A stretch of DNA of 64,000 nucleotides from assembly GCF_003253745.1 (NCBI RefSeq), contig NZ_MZXV01000032.1:620001-684000 (forward strand). The letters run 5' to 3'. This DNA is from Mesorhizobium kowhaii. GTDB taxonomy: Bacteria; Pseudomonadota; Alphaproteobacteria; Rhizobiales; Rhizobiaceae. This document shows, one piece after another, positions 17,859 to 28,383 of the stretch (positions are counted from its first letter, which is position 1; every line of letters starts with the position of its first letter). The position numbers and the translations under genes are program-made. Under the pieces are notes generated by a model. It was not told where the DNA came from and ran no database searches. It worked only from the letters and a program-made list of their open reading frames with translations.

Positions 17859-19469
17859 ATGTCGGAAGTCGGCAAACGCAATTCTGCCTGCGCGATCGAT
17901 CATATCGGCCTGAAAACCACCGGCGTGGTGCGCTATAATTTCGGTGCAGCGGCCCTTTACGAGGAATCGATCCGGCGCGGCGAGGCCCGGCTCACCGCAC
18001 ATGGCGCACTGGTCGCCGAGACCGGCCAGCACACCGGCCGCTCGCCCAAGGACAAATTCGTCGTGCGCGACGGCGCCACCGAGCCGCATGTCTGGTGGGA
18101 CAACAACAAGGCGATCTCACAGGCCCAGTTCGACCTGCTGCTTGCCGATTTCCGCGATCACGCCGCGGCCAGGGATCTTTACGTGCAGGATCTGGTCGGC
18201 GGCGCTGACGAAGGGCTGAAGCTGCCGACCAGGGTGGTTACCGAACTCGCCTGGCACTCGCTGTTCATCCGCAATCTGCTCATCCGCCCGGATGCTGCCG
18301 AGCTCGAGCATTTCGTGCCTGAGATGACGATCATCGACCTGCCGTCGTTCCGCGCCGATCCCGCCCGTCACGGCAGCCGCACCGAAACGGTGATCGCTGT
18401 CGACCTGACGCACAAGATCGTGCTGATCGGCGGCACCTCCTATGCCGGCGAGATGAAGAAGTCGGTGTTCACCATGCTCAACTATCTGCTGCCGGCGAAG
18501 GGCGTGATGCCGATGCATTGCTCGGCCAATGAGGGTGAGAGCGGCGACGCCGCCATCTTCTTCGGCCTATCAGGCACCGGCAAGACGACGCTCTCGGCCG
18601 ATCCGTCGCGCACGCTGATCGGCGACGATGAGCATGGCTGGGGACCGCACGGCATCTTCAATTTCGAAGGCGGCTGCTACGCCAAGACGATCAAGCTGTC
18701 GGCGGAAGCCGAACCGGAAATCTTCGCCACCACGCAGCGCTTCGGCACGGTGCTGGAGAATGTCGTGCTGGACGCGAACCGCGTGCCGGATTTCAACGAC
18801 GGAAGGCTCACCGAGAACACGCGCTGCGCCTACCCGCTGGATTTCATCCCCAATGCCAGCAAGACGGGACGCGCCAGTCATCCGAAGAACATCATCATGC
18901 TGACCGCCGATGCCTTCGGCGTGATGCCGCCGATCGCCCGGATGACCCCGGCACAGGCGATGTATCATTTCCTGTCCGGCTACACGGCCAAGGTGGCCGG
19001 AACCGAAAAGGGCGTGACCGAACCCGAAGCGACGTTTTCGACCTGCTTCGGCGCGCCGTTCATGCCGCGCCATCCCTCGGAATACGGCAATTTGCTGCGC
19101 GAGTTGATTGCCCGCCATGACGCCGATTGCTGGCTGGTCAACACCGGCTGGACCGGCGGCGCCTACGGCACCGGCAAGCGGATGCCGATCAAGGCAACGC
19201 GAGCATTGCTTGCGGCAGCACTCGACGGCTCGCTGAAGGCGGCCGAGTTCCGCACCGACCCTCATTTCGGTTTCGTGGTGCCGATGGCTGTCCCGGGCGT
19301 CGACAGCGCCATTCTCGATCCGCGGTCGACCTGGGCGGACAAGGCCGGTTATGACCGGCAGGCGGCAAGGCTGGTCGGCATGTTCATCGACAATTTCGAG
19401 AAGTTCGAAAGCCATGTCGACGCCGTGGTGCTGGGTGCCGCCCCCCACATGCAGGAAGCGGCGGAGTAA
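17859..19469 (+). CDS. pckA: Phosphoenolpyruvate carboxykinase (ATP)
   Basis: PckA converts oxaloacetate and ATP to phosphoenolpyruvate, the entry to gluconeogenesis on C4-dicarboxylates. The 536 residues show the P-loop [16 protein letters not shown] near 232-247, the metal-binding [10 protein letters not shown], the substrate motif with [11 protein letters not shown] near 60, and the [15 protein letters not shown] stretch. I start at [10 protein letters not shown] (17859), preceded by a GAGG Shine-Dalgarno; the open frame extends 34 codons further upstream without homology. It is divergent from chvI and ends in a strong terminator. Confidence 0.97.
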   Translation: MSEVGKRNSACAIDHIGLKTTGVVRYNFGAAALYEESIRRGEARLTAHGALVAETGQHTGRSPKDKFVVRDGATEPHVWWDNNKAISQAQFDLLLADFRDHAAARDLYVQDLVGGADEGLKLPTRVVTELAWHSLFIRNLLIRPDAAELEHFVPEMTIIDLPSFRADPARHGSRTETVIAVDLTHKIVLIGGTSYAGEMKKSVFTMLNYLLPAKGVMPMHCSANEGESGDAAIFFGLSGTGKTTLSADPSRTLIGDDEHGWGPHGIFNFEGGCYAKTIKLSAEAEPEIFATTQRFGTVLENVVLDANRVPDFNDGRLTENTRCAYPLDFIPNASKTGRASHPKNIIMLTADAFGVMPPIARMTPAQAMYHFLSGYTAKVAGTEKGVTEPEATFSTCFGAPFMPRHPSEYGNLLRELIARHDADCWLVNTGWTGGAYGTGKRMPIKATRALLAAALDGSLKAAEFRTDPHFGFVVPMAVPGVDSAILDPRSTWADKAGYDRQAARLVGMFIDNFEKFESHVDAVVLGAAPHMQEAAE

Positions 19470-19487
19470 TCAGTCAGCCTGTCGTTG

Positions 19488-19519
19488 AAAGGCCCGGTTT
19501 CGATCGGGCCTTTTCTTTT
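19488..19519 (+). terminator. Rho-independent terminator of pckA
   Basis: AAAGGCCCG (19488-19496) pairs with CGGGCCTTT (19505-19513) across an 8-base loop and is followed by TTTTCTTTTT, about 20 bases after the pckA stop. Confidence 0.88.
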
Positions 19520-19545
19520 TCGATCCGCCGCGCCATGACTGCGGC

Positions 19546-19983
<438 letters not shown>

Positions 19984-20079
19984 GCCATCGGAAGTGTCCG
20001 GACATGCGGTTTTCGGGTCGCCGGGAGCGACTCATCATGTCATCCTGTTTCACACGATTGACTCGATTGAACCGACCTC

Positions 20080-20733
20080 ATGCTCGTCCTGCCCAAAGGC
20101 GTCCGCCACATGCCGGCCTACCTGTCACGCACCGTGCAGGAAGCGCTGGTCGAGGCGGTGAGAGGCATCGTGCAGCAGGCGCCGCTGTTCGTGCCGGCGA
20201 TGCCGCGCACCGGCAAGGAGATGAGCGTGCGCATGACCAATTGCGGCCCGCTCGGCTGGGTCACCGACAAGGAAGGCGGCTACCGCTACCAGCCGACGCA
20301 TCCGGTGACCGGATTGCCATGGCCGCCAATTCCGGACGGGCTGCTCGACCTGTGGCGGCAGGTGTCGGGCTATCCGCATCCGCCGGAAGCCTGCCTGGTC
20401 AATTTCTACACGCCGGACGCAAAAATGGGCCTGCATCAGGACCGCGACGAGGCCGAGTTTTCGGCACCGGTGGTTTCCGTTTCACTGGGCGACGATTGCC
20501 TGTTCCGGGTCGGCCAGACGACGCGTGAGGGGGCGACCCGGTCGTTCAGGCTGAAAAGCGGCGACGTCGTGGTGCTCGGCGGCGAAGGACGCCTCAGCTT
20601 TCACGGCGTCGACCGCATTTATCCCTCGACCTCGGCATTGCTGAAAAATGGCGGCCGCATCAATCTGACACTGCGGCGGGTGACGAAACCGATCTCAGCC
20701 GCGCCGGACGAAGGCTCGCGAGAAGGCCTATAA
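20080..20733 (+). CDS. alkB: Alpha-ketoglutarate-dependent dioxygenase AlkB
   Basis: AlkB repairs N1-methyladenine and N3-methylcytosine in nucleic acids by oxidative demethylation using Fe(II) and 2-oxoglutarate. The 217-residue length equals the E. coli enzyme. The iron ligands are visible as the H-x-D motif in GLHQDRDE near residue 119 and the distal histidine in RLSFHGVDRIYP near 175; the 2-oxoglutarate-binding arginine lies in GGRINLTLRR. An internal ATG 10 codons in (MPAYLSRT) is an alternative start. It converges with coaA. Confidence 0.94.
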   Translation: MLVLPKGVRHMPAYLSRTVQEALVEAVRGIVQQAPLFVPAMPRTGKEMSVRMTNCGPLGWVTDKEGGYRYQPTHPVTGLPWPPIPDGLLDLWRQVSGYPHPPEACLVNFYTPDAKMGLHQDRDEAEFSAPVVSVSLGDDCLFRVGQTTREGATRSFRLKSGDVVVLGGEGRLSFHGVDRIYPSTSALLKNGGRINLTLRRVTKPISAAPDEGSREGL

Positions 20734-20770
20734 GGCAATTCCAGGAAAATTGACGCGCTGGCGGCCGCCG

Positions 20771-21730
20771 TCACAGCTTCCTGAGCGCCACTTCCTCGAT
20801 CAGGTGATCGGCGCCCTTGCGCAGGATGAGGTCGGCGCGGGCCCGCGTCGGCAGGATGTTCTCGCGCAAATTCTTCAGATTGATGTTGGTCCACAGGCCT
20901 TCGGCGATGGCGCGGGCCGAATCCTCCGAGAGCTGCGAATAGCGGTGAAAGAAGGAGTCCGGATTGCGGAAGGCGGTTTCGCGCAGCCGCATGAAACGAG
21001 CGGTGTACCATTGATGGATCAGCTTCTCGTCGGCATCGATATAGATGGCGAAGTCGAAGAAGTCCGACAGGAAGGGCACGATCTTGCCGTCCTGCGGCAG
21101 CTTGCCGGGCTGCAGGACGTTGATGCCTTCGAAGATCAGGATGTCCGGCCGGTCGATGGTGACGAACTCGCCGGGAATGACGTCATAGGTCAGGTGCGAA
21201 TAGACCGGCGCGCGGACATTGCGCAGCGCCGACTTGATGCCCGACAGGAAGCGCAGCAGCGCGCCGACATCGTAGCTGTCGGGAAAACCCTTGCGCTCCA
21301 TCAGGTTTTCGCGGCGCAGGACCTCGTTGGGCAGCAGGAAACCGTCGGTGGTGATGAGATCGACCTTGGGGCTCGATGGCCAGCGCGCCAGCAACTCCTT
21401 CAACACGCGCGCGGTGGTCGATTTGCCGACCGCGACGGAGCCGGCAATGCCGATGATGAACGGCGTCTTGACCACGTCGACCGCGTTGAAGAAGGCCTGG
21501 CGCTGCCTGAACAGCAACTGGCTCGCTTCGACATGCGCGGATAAGAGCCGCGACAGCGACAGGTAGATGCGCTTGACCTCTTCGAGGTCGACCGGGTCGT
21601 TGAGCGAACGCAGGCGGCGGAATTCGTCCTCGCTCAGCGTCAGCGGCGTGTCGGCGCGGAATTGCGACCATTGCTCGGCGGAGAAGAAACGAAAGGGGGA
21701 ATATTTCTCGGTTGGCGCGAGCTGGTCCAT
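20771..21730 (-). CDS. coaA: Pantothenate kinase, type I
   Basis: CoaA phosphorylates pantothenate, the first and regulated step of coenzyme A synthesis. The 319-residue length and the P-loop [12 protein letters not shown] near residue 95 fit the prokaryotic type I family, as do [12 protein letters not shown] and [11 protein letters not shown]. It is the last gene of the histidine operon, 23 bases after hisE, an arrangement known from related genomes. Confidence 0.96.
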   Translation of the reverse strand: MDQLAPTEKYSPFRFFSAEQWSQFRADTPLTLSEDEFRRLRSLNDPVDLEEVKRIYLSLSRLLSAHVEASQLLFRQRQAFFNAVDVVKTPFIIGIAGSVAVGKSTTARVLKELLARWPSSPKVDLITTDGFLLPNEVLRRENLMERKGFPDSYDVGALLRFLSGIKSALRNVRAPVYSHLTYDVIPGEFVTIDRPDILIFEGINVLQPGKLPQDGKIVPFLSDFFDFAIYIDADEKLIHQWYTARFMRLRETAFRNPDSFFHRYSQLSEDSARAIAEGLWTNINLKNLRENILPTRARADLILRKGADHLIEEVALRKL

Positions 21731-21753
21731 CGAGATTCCTACCCTCCTCGCGG

Positions 21754-22077
21754 TCAGCCCTTGGGCCGTGACGCCTTCTCGGCAATGCCCGAACGCCCGG
21801 TGCGGCCTTCGAGTTCCCTAAGCACATCGCTCAGCGGAACCCCTGAGATGCCGAGAACGACGAGCCAATGATATATGAGATCGGCGCTTTCCGAAACGAG
21901 GGCCTGTTTGTCGCCCTTGACGGCGGCAATCACTGTCTCGACAGCCTCTTCGCCGAGCTTCTGCGCCGCCTTGTCGATGCCGCGCGCAAACAGCTTTGCC
22001 GTCCACGAATCCGGGTCACCGGAATGGGCGCGTTCCCGGACGATTTTTTCCAGGTCGGAGAGCGAAAACTCGGTCAT
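21754..22077 (-). CDS. hisE: Phosphoribosyl-ATP pyrophosphatase
   Basis: HisE removes pyrophosphate from phosphoribosyl-ATP, step two of histidine synthesis. The 107-residue protein has the MazG-like helices with the acidic metal site [10 protein letters not shown] and [11 protein letters not shown]. It is a separate protein here and not fused to HisI; hisI is not in the window. It starts 9 bases after hisF. Confidence 0.94.
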   Translation of the reverse strand: MTEFSLSDLEKIVRERAHSGDPDSWTAKLFARGIDKAAQKLGEEAVETVIAAVKGDKQALVSESADLIYHWLVVLGISGVPLSDVLRELEGRTGRSGIAEKASRPKG

Positions 22078-22086
22078 GGCCGCCGT

Positions 22087-22878
22087 TTAAGACCGATTAC
22101 CGGGCGAGTCCAGCCGCATCGGCAGCCCGGCTCGGGCCATATGCGCCTTGGCTTGCCCTATCGTGTAGGTTCCGAAATGGAAGATGGATGCCGCCAGCAC
22201 CGCGCCGGCATGGCCATCACGGATGCCTTCGACCATATGATCGAGTGTGCCGACGCCGCCGGACGCGATGACCGGCGCGCGCACCGCATCTGCAATCGCG
22301 CGGGTCAGCGCGATGTCATAACCGGCCTTGGTGCCGTCACGGTCCATCGAGGTCAAAAGGATCTCGCCGGCGCCGCGATCGACCATCAGCTGAGCAAATT
22401 CAACCGCATCGATGCCGGTTTTCTCGCGTCCGCCATGGGTGAAGATCTCCCAGCGATCGGCTTCGCCGGCGCCTGACACCTTCTTGGCGTCGATGGCGAC
22501 GACGATGCACTGGTTGCCGAACTTGTCGGCGGCCTCGGCGACGAAATCCGGGTTCTTCACCGCCGCCGTGTTGATCGACACCTTGTCGGCACCGGCAAGC
22601 AGCAGCTTCCTGATGTCGGCGACCTGGCGCACGCCGCCGCCGACTGTCAGCGGCATGAAGCACTGTTCGGCGGTGCGGGCAACGACGTCGAAGATGGTCT
22701 CGCGATTGTCCGATGAAGCCGTGATGTCGAGGAAGCAGAGCTCGTCGGCGCCGGCCGCGTCATAGGCCTTGGCCGCCTCGACTGGATCGCCGGCGTCGAT
22801 GAGATCGACGAAGTTGACGCCCTTGACGACACGGCCATTCTTGACGTCGAGGCAGGGGATGACACGGGCTTTCAGCAT
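22087..22878 (-). CDS. hisF: Imidazole glycerol phosphate synthase cyclase subunit HisF
   Basis: HisF takes ammonia from HisH to close the imidazole ring, making IGP and AICAR. The 263-residue TIM barrel has the catalytic aspartates in [15 protein letters not shown] (D11) and VVAIDAKKV (about D130), and the phosphate-binding GGV and [10 protein letters not shown] loops. The start [11 protein letters not shown] is universal in the family; the frame stays open 191 codons upstream inside the next gene but that is a shadow. Its ATG shares one base with the stop of the arginase-family gene (TGATG). Confidence 0.96.
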   Translation of the reverse strand: MLKARVIPCLDVKNGRVVKGVNFVDLIDAGDPVEAAKAYDAAGADELCFLDITASSDNRETIFDVVARTAEQCFMPLTVGGGVRQVADIRKLLLAGADKVSINTAAVKNPDFVAEAADKFGNQCIVVAIDAKKVSGAGEADRWEIFTHGGREKTGIDAVEFAQLMVDRGAGEILLTSMDRDGTKAGYDIALTRAIADAVRAPVIASGGVGTLDHMVEGIRDGHAGAVLAASIFHFGTYTIGQAKAHMARAGLPMRLDSPGNRS

Positions 22879-23714
22879 CACCTTCCCTCTATCGTGGCGA
22901 TGAGATCGTTCAGCAACTGGCCGACAAGCGGGGGAACATCGGCCTGCGCATCGAAAGCCGGATCGTAGGCGGAAACGGTGATGCCGACCACCGGCACCGT
23001 AAGGGCCATGGCGCAAGCCGCGTCGCGCAATTGTTCCGGGTTCGGCCCGCCCGAACTGACGTATCGGTTGGCCTGCAGCTCCTCGGGATCGTGCACGTCC
23101 AGATCGAGATGCATGTGCACGCGTTTGGCGCCGGCAACCTTCAGTCTTTCGGTCGCCTGGGCCACTCCAGGGCATTCCGTTCGAAGGATCGGCAATGTCT
23201 CGAGAAGCTGTTTTTCCGCCGGATCGAGATCGCGCGCGTTTACGAGCACGCAACGTGACGGATCGATCGGCTGGAAGCCTGGAATGGCCGCCGCCATCGG
23301 CCGCCAACACAGGCCGAGTACGGTCGCCAGCGCCATGCCGTCGAGAAAGCCATAGACGGATGTCTCGGGCGTGTTGAGGTCGCCGTGCTGGTCGGCCCAG
23401 ATGATTGCATCGGCGCCTTCGCCAGCGACTGCGCCGGCGCTGGTCAGGCAATTTCCTGAGAGAACGATGGGAAAGCGACCGCTGTCGCGAGCAAAGCGAA
23501 CCTCGGCCGCGACCGCGTTGCAGACGGCAAAGCCGGTGGCGATCTCGCGCTCCTGGTCGTCTCCGACCCTGCCGATGTCCTCGACCGCGACGTCGTGACC
23601 CGCCATGGTCAAGGCATCGACGAGACCGCCTGATATCAGCGCGTCCGGCCCCTGGCCCATGCCGCCATGATAATGGCCGCTGTCATAGGACGCCAGGATG
23701 ATCGAGATCTTCAC
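22878..23714 (-). CDS. Arginase/agmatinase-family protein in the his operon
   Basis: A 278-residue ureohydrolase-fold protein of unknown substrate. The metal-ligand motifs are partly kept: [11 protein letters not shown] (D-x-H-x-D) near residue 120 and [10 protein letters not shown] (D-x-D-x-x-D-P) near 200. The first motif, usually GGDHS or GGNH, reads SGNCLTSAG, so the usual histidine manganese ligand is replaced. It overlaps hisA by 4 bases and hisF by 1, so it is cotranslated with histidine genes. The family hydrolyses guanidino or formimino groups; no substrate can be named from sequence. Confidence 0.82.
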   Translation of the reverse strand: MKISIILASYDSGHYHGGMGQGPDALISGGLVDALTMAGHDVAVEDIGRVGDDQEREIATGFAVCNAVAAEVRFARDSGRFPIVLSGNCLTSAGAVAGEGADAIIWADQHGDLNTPETSVYGFLDGMALATVLGLCWRPMAAAIPGFQPIDPSRCVLVNARDLDPAEKQLLETLPILRTECPGVAQATERLKVAGAKRVHMHLDLDVHDPEELQANRYVSSGGPNPEQLRDAACAMALTVPVVGITVSAYDPAFDAQADVPPLVGQLLNDLIATIEGR

Positions 23715-24460
23715 GGCCGCGTCTCCATCGCCGGCCTGCCTTGCAGGATCGCCAGCGCCTCGGCCGGATCGATGCGGCCGTCATAGAGCGCCCGGCCGGA
23801 GATCGCGCCTTCGAGCTTCTGCGCATCGGGCATGGTCATGCGCACGATGTCGGCGATCGAGGCGAGGCCGCCGGACGCAATGACGGGAATAGACACGGCG
23901 TCGGCGAGACTGATGGTGGCGTCCCAGTTGATGCCGGTCAGCACGCCGTCGCGGTCGATATCGGTGTAGATGATGGCGGCGACGCCGGCGCCCTCGAATT
24001 TCTTCGCCAATTCGATGACCCCGAGGCTCGACGCCTCGGCCCAGCCTTCGACGGCGACCTTGCCGCCCTTGGCGTCGATGCCGACTGCCACCTTGCCCGG
24101 GAACGCCTTGCAGGCCTGCTTGACCAGATCGGGATCGCGCACCGCCACCGTGCCGAGGATGACACGGGCCAGCCCGCGATCGAGCCAGTCTTCGATCTGC
24201 GGCAAGGTGCGGATGCCACCGCCGAGCTGGACCGGGTTCTTCGTCGCCTTGAGGATGGCGCCGACCGCCGCGCTGTTGACGCTCTGGCCCTTGAAGGCGC
24301 CATTGAGGTCGACGACATGCAGCCATTCGAAGCCCTGTTGCTCGAAGGCTTTGGCCTGGGCGGCCGGGTCGTCATTGTAGATGGTCGCGGTCGCCATATC
24401 GCCGTGCTTCAGACGCACGCATTGGCCGTCCTTGAGATCGATGGCGGGGAAAAGGATCAT
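23711..24460 (-). CDS. hisA: ProFAR isomerase HisA
   Basis: HisA isomerises the aminoaldose ProFAR to the aminoketose PRFAR, the substrate of HisF/HisH. The 249-residue TIM barrel begins [18 protein letters not shown] with the catalytic aspartate at residue 8 and has the second one in [10 protein letters not shown] near 130, as well as the [10 protein letters not shown] phosphate loop. I start at 24460 on family conservation; the open frame upstream overlaps the DUF1330 gene. It overlaps the arginase-family gene by 4 bases. Confidence 0.96.
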   Translation of the reverse strand: MILFPAIDLKDGQCVRLKHGDMATATIYNDDPAAQAKAFEQQGFEWLHVVDLNGAFKGQSVNSAAVGAILKATKNPVQLGGGIRTLPQIEDWLDRGLARVILGTVAVRDPDLVKQACKAFPGKVAVGIDAKGGKVAVEGWAEASSLGVIELAKKFEGAGVAAIIYTDIDRDGVLTGINWDATISLADAVSIPVIASGGLASIADIVRMTMPDAQKLEGAISGRALYDGRIDPAEALAILQGRPAMETRP

Positions 24461-24464
24461 CCGT

Positions 24465-24755
24465 TCAAGCGCCTTCAACGATGACGAAATGGCCTGTCGA
24501 GGCGGCAAACCGAAACTTCGAGGCATGCTGATATTCGGGCGAATGATAGCATTCGACCGCCTTGTCGTAGGATTCGAACTCGACCAGCACGTGGCGGTTT
24601 CCGGTCGGTCCTTCCGGATTCTCGTAGCGACCGGCCCGCACGGGGAATTTCGCGCCGTACTTAGTGAAGGCGACGGCATTCGCCTCGATGTATTGCTTGT
24701 ACACATCGGGATCGCGAACATCGATCATCGCCATCCAGTAGCCCTTCTTGCTCAT
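24465..24755 (-). CDS. DUF1330 small protein
   Basis: A 96-residue ferredoxin-like-fold protein of the DUF1330 family, with the characteristic [21 protein letters not shown] start and the [23 protein letters not shown] stretch. The biochemical role of the family is not established. It lies between hisH (6-base gap) and hisA (4-base gap) and must be transcribed with them. Confidence 0.85.
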   Translation of the reverse strand: MSKKGYWMAMIDVRDPDVYKQYIEANAVAFTKYGAKFPVRAGRYENPEGPTGNRHVLVEFESYDKAVECYHSPEYQHASKFRFAASTGHFVIVEGA

Positions 24756-24761
24756 GATGCT

Positions 24762-25412
24762 TCAGGGCCTCCAGCGCAGGAAATTGGTGATCAGCGCCAA
24801 GCCCAACGCCTGGCTCTTTTCGGGGTGGAACTGCGTGCCGACGAGATTGTCGCGGGCGACGGTGGCCGTCACGGGGCCGCCATAGTCGGCGATCGCCAGA
24901 ACCTCGTCGGGCTTCTGCGCATCGAGATGGTAGGAATGCACGAAATAAGCGTGCAGTCCGTCCGGCCCGCTCGGAATGCCGGAAAACAGTGGATGCTCAC
25001 GCTTGAGTTCGATCGTGTTCCAGCCGATCTGCGGGATCTTCAGTGAGGTATCGGCCGGCGTGATCTCCTTGACGTCGCCGGCGATCCAGCCAAAGCCGTT
25101 GGTGACGGTCTTTTCCAGGCCGCGCTCGGACATCAGCTGCATGCCGACGCAGATGCCCAGGAAAGGCCGGCCCTTGGCCACGGCGACCTCCTCGACCGCT
25201 TCCCACATGCCGGCGACGGCGCGCAAGCCGGCCGCGCAGTCGGCATAGGCACCGACGCCGGGCAGGACGATGCGGTCGGCGGTGCGGACCCGTTCCGCAT
25301 CGGCGGTCAGGTCGATTTCAGCTGATATGCCGGCTTCACGCGCGGCGCGCTCGAAGGCCTTGGTGGCCGAGCGCAGATTGCCCGAGCCGTAATCGATGAT
25401 CGCAACCCGCAT
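24762..25412 (-). CDS. hisH: Imidazole glycerol phosphate synthase glutaminase subunit HisH
   Basis: HisH hydrolyses glutamine and channels ammonia to HisF. The 216-residue class I amidotransferase has the nucleophile in [11 protein letters not shown] (about C85), and the histidine-glutamate pair in [10 protein letters not shown] near 193-195. Gaps of 1 base upstream and 6 bases downstream place it firmly inside the his operon. Confidence 0.96.
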   Translation of the reverse strand: MRVAIIDYGSGNLRSATKAFERAAREAGISAEIDLTADAERVRTADRIVLPGVGAYADCAAGLRAVAGMWEAVEEVAVAKGRPFLGICVGMQLMSERGLEKTVTNGFGWIAGDVKEITPADTSLKIPQIGWNTIELKREHPLFSGIPSGPDGLHAYFVHSYHLDAQKPDEVLAIADYGGPVTATVARDNLVGTQFHPEKSQALGLALITNFLRWRP

Positions 25413-25413
25413 G

Positions 25414-25893
25414 TCAGGTCCGTCCCGGAATGTGGGTCAGCCCCAGCGCCATGCCCGGCTGCGCCGGGCGCGCAAGGGCGGCATCCGGAACCATGCGCGG
25501 CACTGGAGCGGCTTGATCGGAAAGTGCTTCCGCCTCCAGCGCATAGCGCATCTCGGCCTCATCGAGCCAGCCGGCCTCGACCACGCCCCATTCATGCCAG
25601 CCGCGGCGGCGAAGTGCTGCGATGCGCAGGCCCTGCCCCTCCAACCCGACATAGAGCGAAACCAGGAGCGACAGCAGCGAGCCGGCGAGCCCAAGGCCGA
25701 GCCTTTGGCCAAGCATCGAAAGCAGGCCCATGACGACGAAGGCGAGTGCTGCTTCGATCCACAGCCGATGCCAGACGAACCATAGCGGCGGCACCAGAAA
25801 ACCCAGCCAGGTGAAGCCATCGCGGACAAAAGCCGTGGCGTCGACCTTCTCGCGGCGGCCGGGCGGTTCCATCACGACATAAGCGGCCATCAC
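25414..25893 (-). CDS. DUF2628 membrane protein
   Basis: A 159-residue protein of the DUF2628 type. It has several hydrophobic segments ([50 protein letters not shown]) and a soluble tail. Function is unknown. It sits between hisB and hisH with 1-base gaps, so it is expressed with the pathway although no link to histidine chemistry is evident. Confidence 0.8.
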   Translation of the reverse strand: MMAAYVVMEPPGRREKVDATAFVRDGFTWLGFLVPPLWFVWHRLWIEAALAFVVMGLLSMLGQRLGLGLAGSLLSLLVSLYVGLEGQGLRIAALRRRGWHEWGVVEAGWLDEAEMRYALEAEALSDQAAPVPRMVPDAALARPAQPGMALGLTHIPGRT

Positions 25894-25894
25894 G

Positions 25895-26494
25895 CTATCC
25901 CTTCAACGATCCCTTGGTGGAAGGAACCGCGTCCGGCTGGCGTGGGTCGCGTTCTAGCGCTGTGCGCAGCGCACGCGCCACCGCCTTGAAGCAGGTCTCG
26001 GCGATATGGTGATTGTTGGCGCCATAGTGGTTGGTGACATGCAGCGTGATGCCGGCATTTTGCGCCAGCGCCTGGAAGAATTCACGCACCAGTTCGGTGT
26101 CGAACGTACCGATCTTCGGCGACGAGAAGGAAACGTTCCAGACCAGGAACGGCCGGCCGGACACATCGATCGCCGCGCGCGTCAGCGTCTCGTCCATGGC
26201 AAGGTCGATCGAGGCATAGCGCATGATGCCGCGCCGCTCGCCGAGTGCCTTGGCCAGCGCCTGGCCGAGCGCGATGCCGGTGTCCTCGACGGTGTGGTGG
26301 TCGTCGATATGCAGATCGCCCTTGGCCTTGACCGTCATGTCGATCAAGGAATGGCGCGACAGCTGGTCCAGCATATGGTCGAAGAAACCGACGCCCGTCG
26401 AAATGTCTGATTTGCCCGAGCCGTCGACATGGACCGATACGGCGATATCGGTTTCCTTGGTCTTGCGGCTTGCTTCGGCGGAACGGGGCGACAT
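25895..26494 (-). CDS. hisB: Imidazoleglycerol-phosphate dehydratase
   Basis: HisB dehydrates IGP to imidazole acetol phosphate. The 199-residue, monofunctional form shows the duplicated metal-binding histidine motifs [17 protein letters not shown] near residue 70 and [12 protein letters not shown] near 170. The start [11 protein letters not shown] (26494) gives the usual length; an open frame of 46 more codons upstream shows no homology. It is the first gene of the his operon and is divergent from hslV. Confidence 0.95.
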   Translation of the reverse strand: MSPRSAEASRKTKETDIAVSVHVDGSGKSDISTGVGFFDHMLDQLSRHSLIDMTVKAKGDLHIDDHHTVEDTGIALGQALAKALGERRGIMRYASIDLAMDETLTRAAIDVSGRPFLVWNVSFSSPKIGTFDTELVREFFQALAQNAGITLHVTNHYGANNHHIAETCFKAVARALRTALERDPRQPDAVPSTKGSLKG

Positions 26495-26613
26495 GACCTT
26501 GTCCTTGTCCCAGGGTTTGATGCGTTCCAAGCCTTCACCGGCTTGAAAACGAAAGCCTTCTAGCAGCATGATCCGGCGATTGCCAGTTGCCATCCCGGTC
26601 GCTATCGAGCCGT

Positions 26614-26641
26614 TTGCAATCACCGGGCCCATGCATACATA
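26614..26641 (+). promoter_or_regulatory. Candidate hslV promoter
   Basis: TTGCAA (26614-26619), a 16-base spacer and TACATA (26636-26641) form a plausible vegetative promoter about 65 bases before hslV, inside the 213-base divergent gap with hisB. No clear heat-shock sigma-32 site was found. Confidence 0.35.
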
Positions 26642-26707
26642 TGGCCGATCAAGTCACTCGTACCGCGCCAATCGCCTTTTTGGGATGGCGCGAATCGGAG
26701 CCAGGAA

Positions 26708-27259
26708 ATGTCGAATGAACTGACCATGCACGCCACGACCATCGTGACGGTGCGCAAGGGCAACAAGGTGGTGATCGCCGGCGACGGCCAGGTCAGCCTT
26801 GGCCAGACCATCATGAAGGGCAACGCCAGGAAAGTGCGCCGCATCGGCAAGGGCGGCAATGTGATTGCCGGTTTCGCCGGCGCGACCGCCGATGCCTTCA
26901 CGCTGCTGGAGCGGCTGGAAGCCAAGCTCGAACAATATCCCGACCAGTTGACGCGCGCCTGCGTCGAGCTTGCCAAGGACTGGCGCACCGACCGCTATCT
27001 GCGCCGGCTGGAAGCGATGATGCTGGTTGCCGACAAGTCGATCTCGCTGGCGCTGACCGGCACCGGCGACGTGCTCGAACCCGAACATGGCGTCATGGCC
27101 ATCGGTTCCGGCGGCAATTACGCACTGGCCGCGGCACGCGCGCTGATGGACACCGACAAGGATGCCGAAGAGATCGCCCGCAAGGCGATGCAGATCGCGT
27201 CCGACATCTGCGTCTACACCAACAACAACTTCGTCATCGAAACGCTCGATGCCGGTTGA
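26708..27259 (+). CDS. hslV: ATP-dependent protease peptidase subunit HslV
   Basis: HslV is the threonine peptidase of the HslUV (ClpYQ) protease. The 183-residue precursor has a short propeptide MSNELTMHA, and the catalytic threonine starts the mature chain at [23 protein letters not shown]. The [14 protein letters not shown] segment is family-typical. The last 11 bases overlap the acetyltransferase start. The partner hslU lies two genes downstream. Confidence 0.97.
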   Translation: MSNELTMHATTIVTVRKGNKVVIAGDGQVSLGQTIMKGNARKVRRIGKGGNVIAGFAGATADAFTLLERLEAKLEQYPDQLTRACVELAKDWRTDRYLRRLEAMMLVADKSISLALTGTGDVLEPEHGVMAIGSGGNYALAAARALMDTDKDAEEIARKAMQIASDICVYTNNNFVIETLDAG

Positions 27260-27776
27260 CCCGGCCGTCCTGTATGATTTTCGGCCGGTGACCGAGAAGG
27301 ACCTGCCGATGATCGCCGGCTGGCTCGCCGAGCCGCATGTCGCGCAATGGTGGGACGATCCAGAGACGGAAATCGCCGGGATTCGCGACCACATCGACAG
27401 CATTTCCGTCGAGCCGCTGATCGTCGAGCTCGACGGCAAGCCGATCGCGTACCTGCAGAGCTACGACCCGCATCTGGAAGACGACCACCCCTATGCCGAC
27501 CAGCCGTTCGGCACGCTCGGCATCGACCTGTCGATCGGCCGGCCGGAGCTGGTCGGCCGCGGCCACGGCTCGGCGATCGTGCGGCAGTTCGTCGAACAGC
27601 TGTTCGAGGAAGGCGTGCCGCGTGTCATCATCGACCCGGATCCCGCCAACGGACGCGCCATCCGCGCCTATGAAAAGGCTGGTTTCAGGCGTATCGACCG
27701 CAGGCAATCGGAATATGGCGACGTCGTGCTGATGGCTATCGATGCCGAAGAAGGCGACGCGGAAGAGGGGCAATAA
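27249..27776 (+). CDS. GNAT-family acetyltransferase (AAC(6')-like)
   Basis: A 175-residue GNAT acetyltransferase that starts [20 protein letters not shown] inside the end of hsl[18 protein letters not shown] and the C-terminal [16 protein letters not shown], the acetyl-CoA-binding region, resemble the aminoglycoside 6'-N-acetyltransferase group, but many such chromosomal proteins have other substrates. The frame also runs 29 codons further upstream inside hslV, which I treat as noncoding in that frame. Its place between hslV and hslU is common in rhizobia. Confidence 0.85.
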   Translation: MPVDPAVLYDFRPVTEKDLPMIAGWLAEPHVAQWWDDPETEIAGIRDHIDSISVEPLIVELDGKPIAYLQSYDPHLEDDHPYADQPFGTLGIDLSIGRPELVGRGHGSAIVRQFVEQLFEEGVPRVIIDPDPANGRAIRAYEKAGFRRIDRRQSEYGDVVLMAIDAEEGDAEEGQ

Positions 27777-27779
27777 GGC

Positions 27780-28379
27780 ATGATCGCATCCGGCGAGGAT
27801 AAAAACCTCTCGGCCTATGAAAACAGCTGGCGGATGGGGCTGCTGATCGTGCTTGGCCTGGTCATTGTCCAGGCCGTGACGCTCTACCTGATGGGCCGGA
27901 CGCCGATCTGCACCTGCGGTTACGTCAAGCTCTGGCACGGTGTCGTGCAGAGTTCAGAGAACTCCCAGCACATTTCGGACTGGTACACATTCTCGCACAT
28001 CATCCACGGCTTCCTGTTCTACGCGCTGGCACGGTTCCTGTTCCCGCGTTCGCCGATCGGGTTGAGGCTGGCATTCGCGGTCCTCGTCGAGGGCGGCTGG
28101 GAACTGCTGGAAAACAGCCCGTTCATCATCGACCGTTACCGCGCCGGTACCATCTCGCTCGATTATTACGGCGACAGCATCATCAATTCGGTGTCCGACA
28201 CACTGGCCATGGTGCTGGGATTTGTGATGGCGCGAAGGCTACCTATATGGGTGATCGTCAGCCTCGCCATCATCTTCGAACTCGGTACCGGCTATCTCAT
28301 CCGGGACAATCTGACACTCAACGTGATCATGCTGCTGCATCCGTTCGAGGCCATCAAGCAGTGGCAAAGTGGAATTTAG
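27780..28379 (+). CDS. DUF2585 (UPF0314) membrane protein
   Basis: A 199-residue integral membrane protein with about five hydrophobic segments ([83 protein letters not shown]) and the family-typical [11 protein letters not shown] and [10 protein letters not shown]. Function is unknown. It starts 3 bases after the acetyltransferase and ends just before hslU. Confidence 0.87.
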   Translation: MIASGEDKNLSAYENSWRMGLLIVLGLVIVQAVTLYLMGRTPICTCGYVKLWHGVVQSSENSQHISDWYTFSHIIHGFLFYALARFLFPRSPIGLRLAFAVLVEGGWELLENSPFIIDRYRAGTISLDYYGDSIINSVSDTLAMVLGFVMARRLPIWVIVSLAIIFELGTGYLIRDNLTLNVIMLLHPFEAIKQWQSGI

Positions 28380-28383
28380 TGAT

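Noticed and set aside
22087..23451. Apparent N-terminal extension of HisF of about 190 residues
   Set aside because: The extension is an out-of-frame reading of the arginase-family gene; HisF homology begins at [11 protein letters not shown].
26542..26572. Possible sigma-32 heat-shock promoter before hslV (CTTGAA ... CATGAT)
   Set aside because: The spacing (19) and the -10 sequence do not fit the heat-shock consensus well.
26495..26707. Search for a histidine leader peptide before hisB
   Set aside because: No run of histidine codons and no terminator stem with a T-run was found in this gap.
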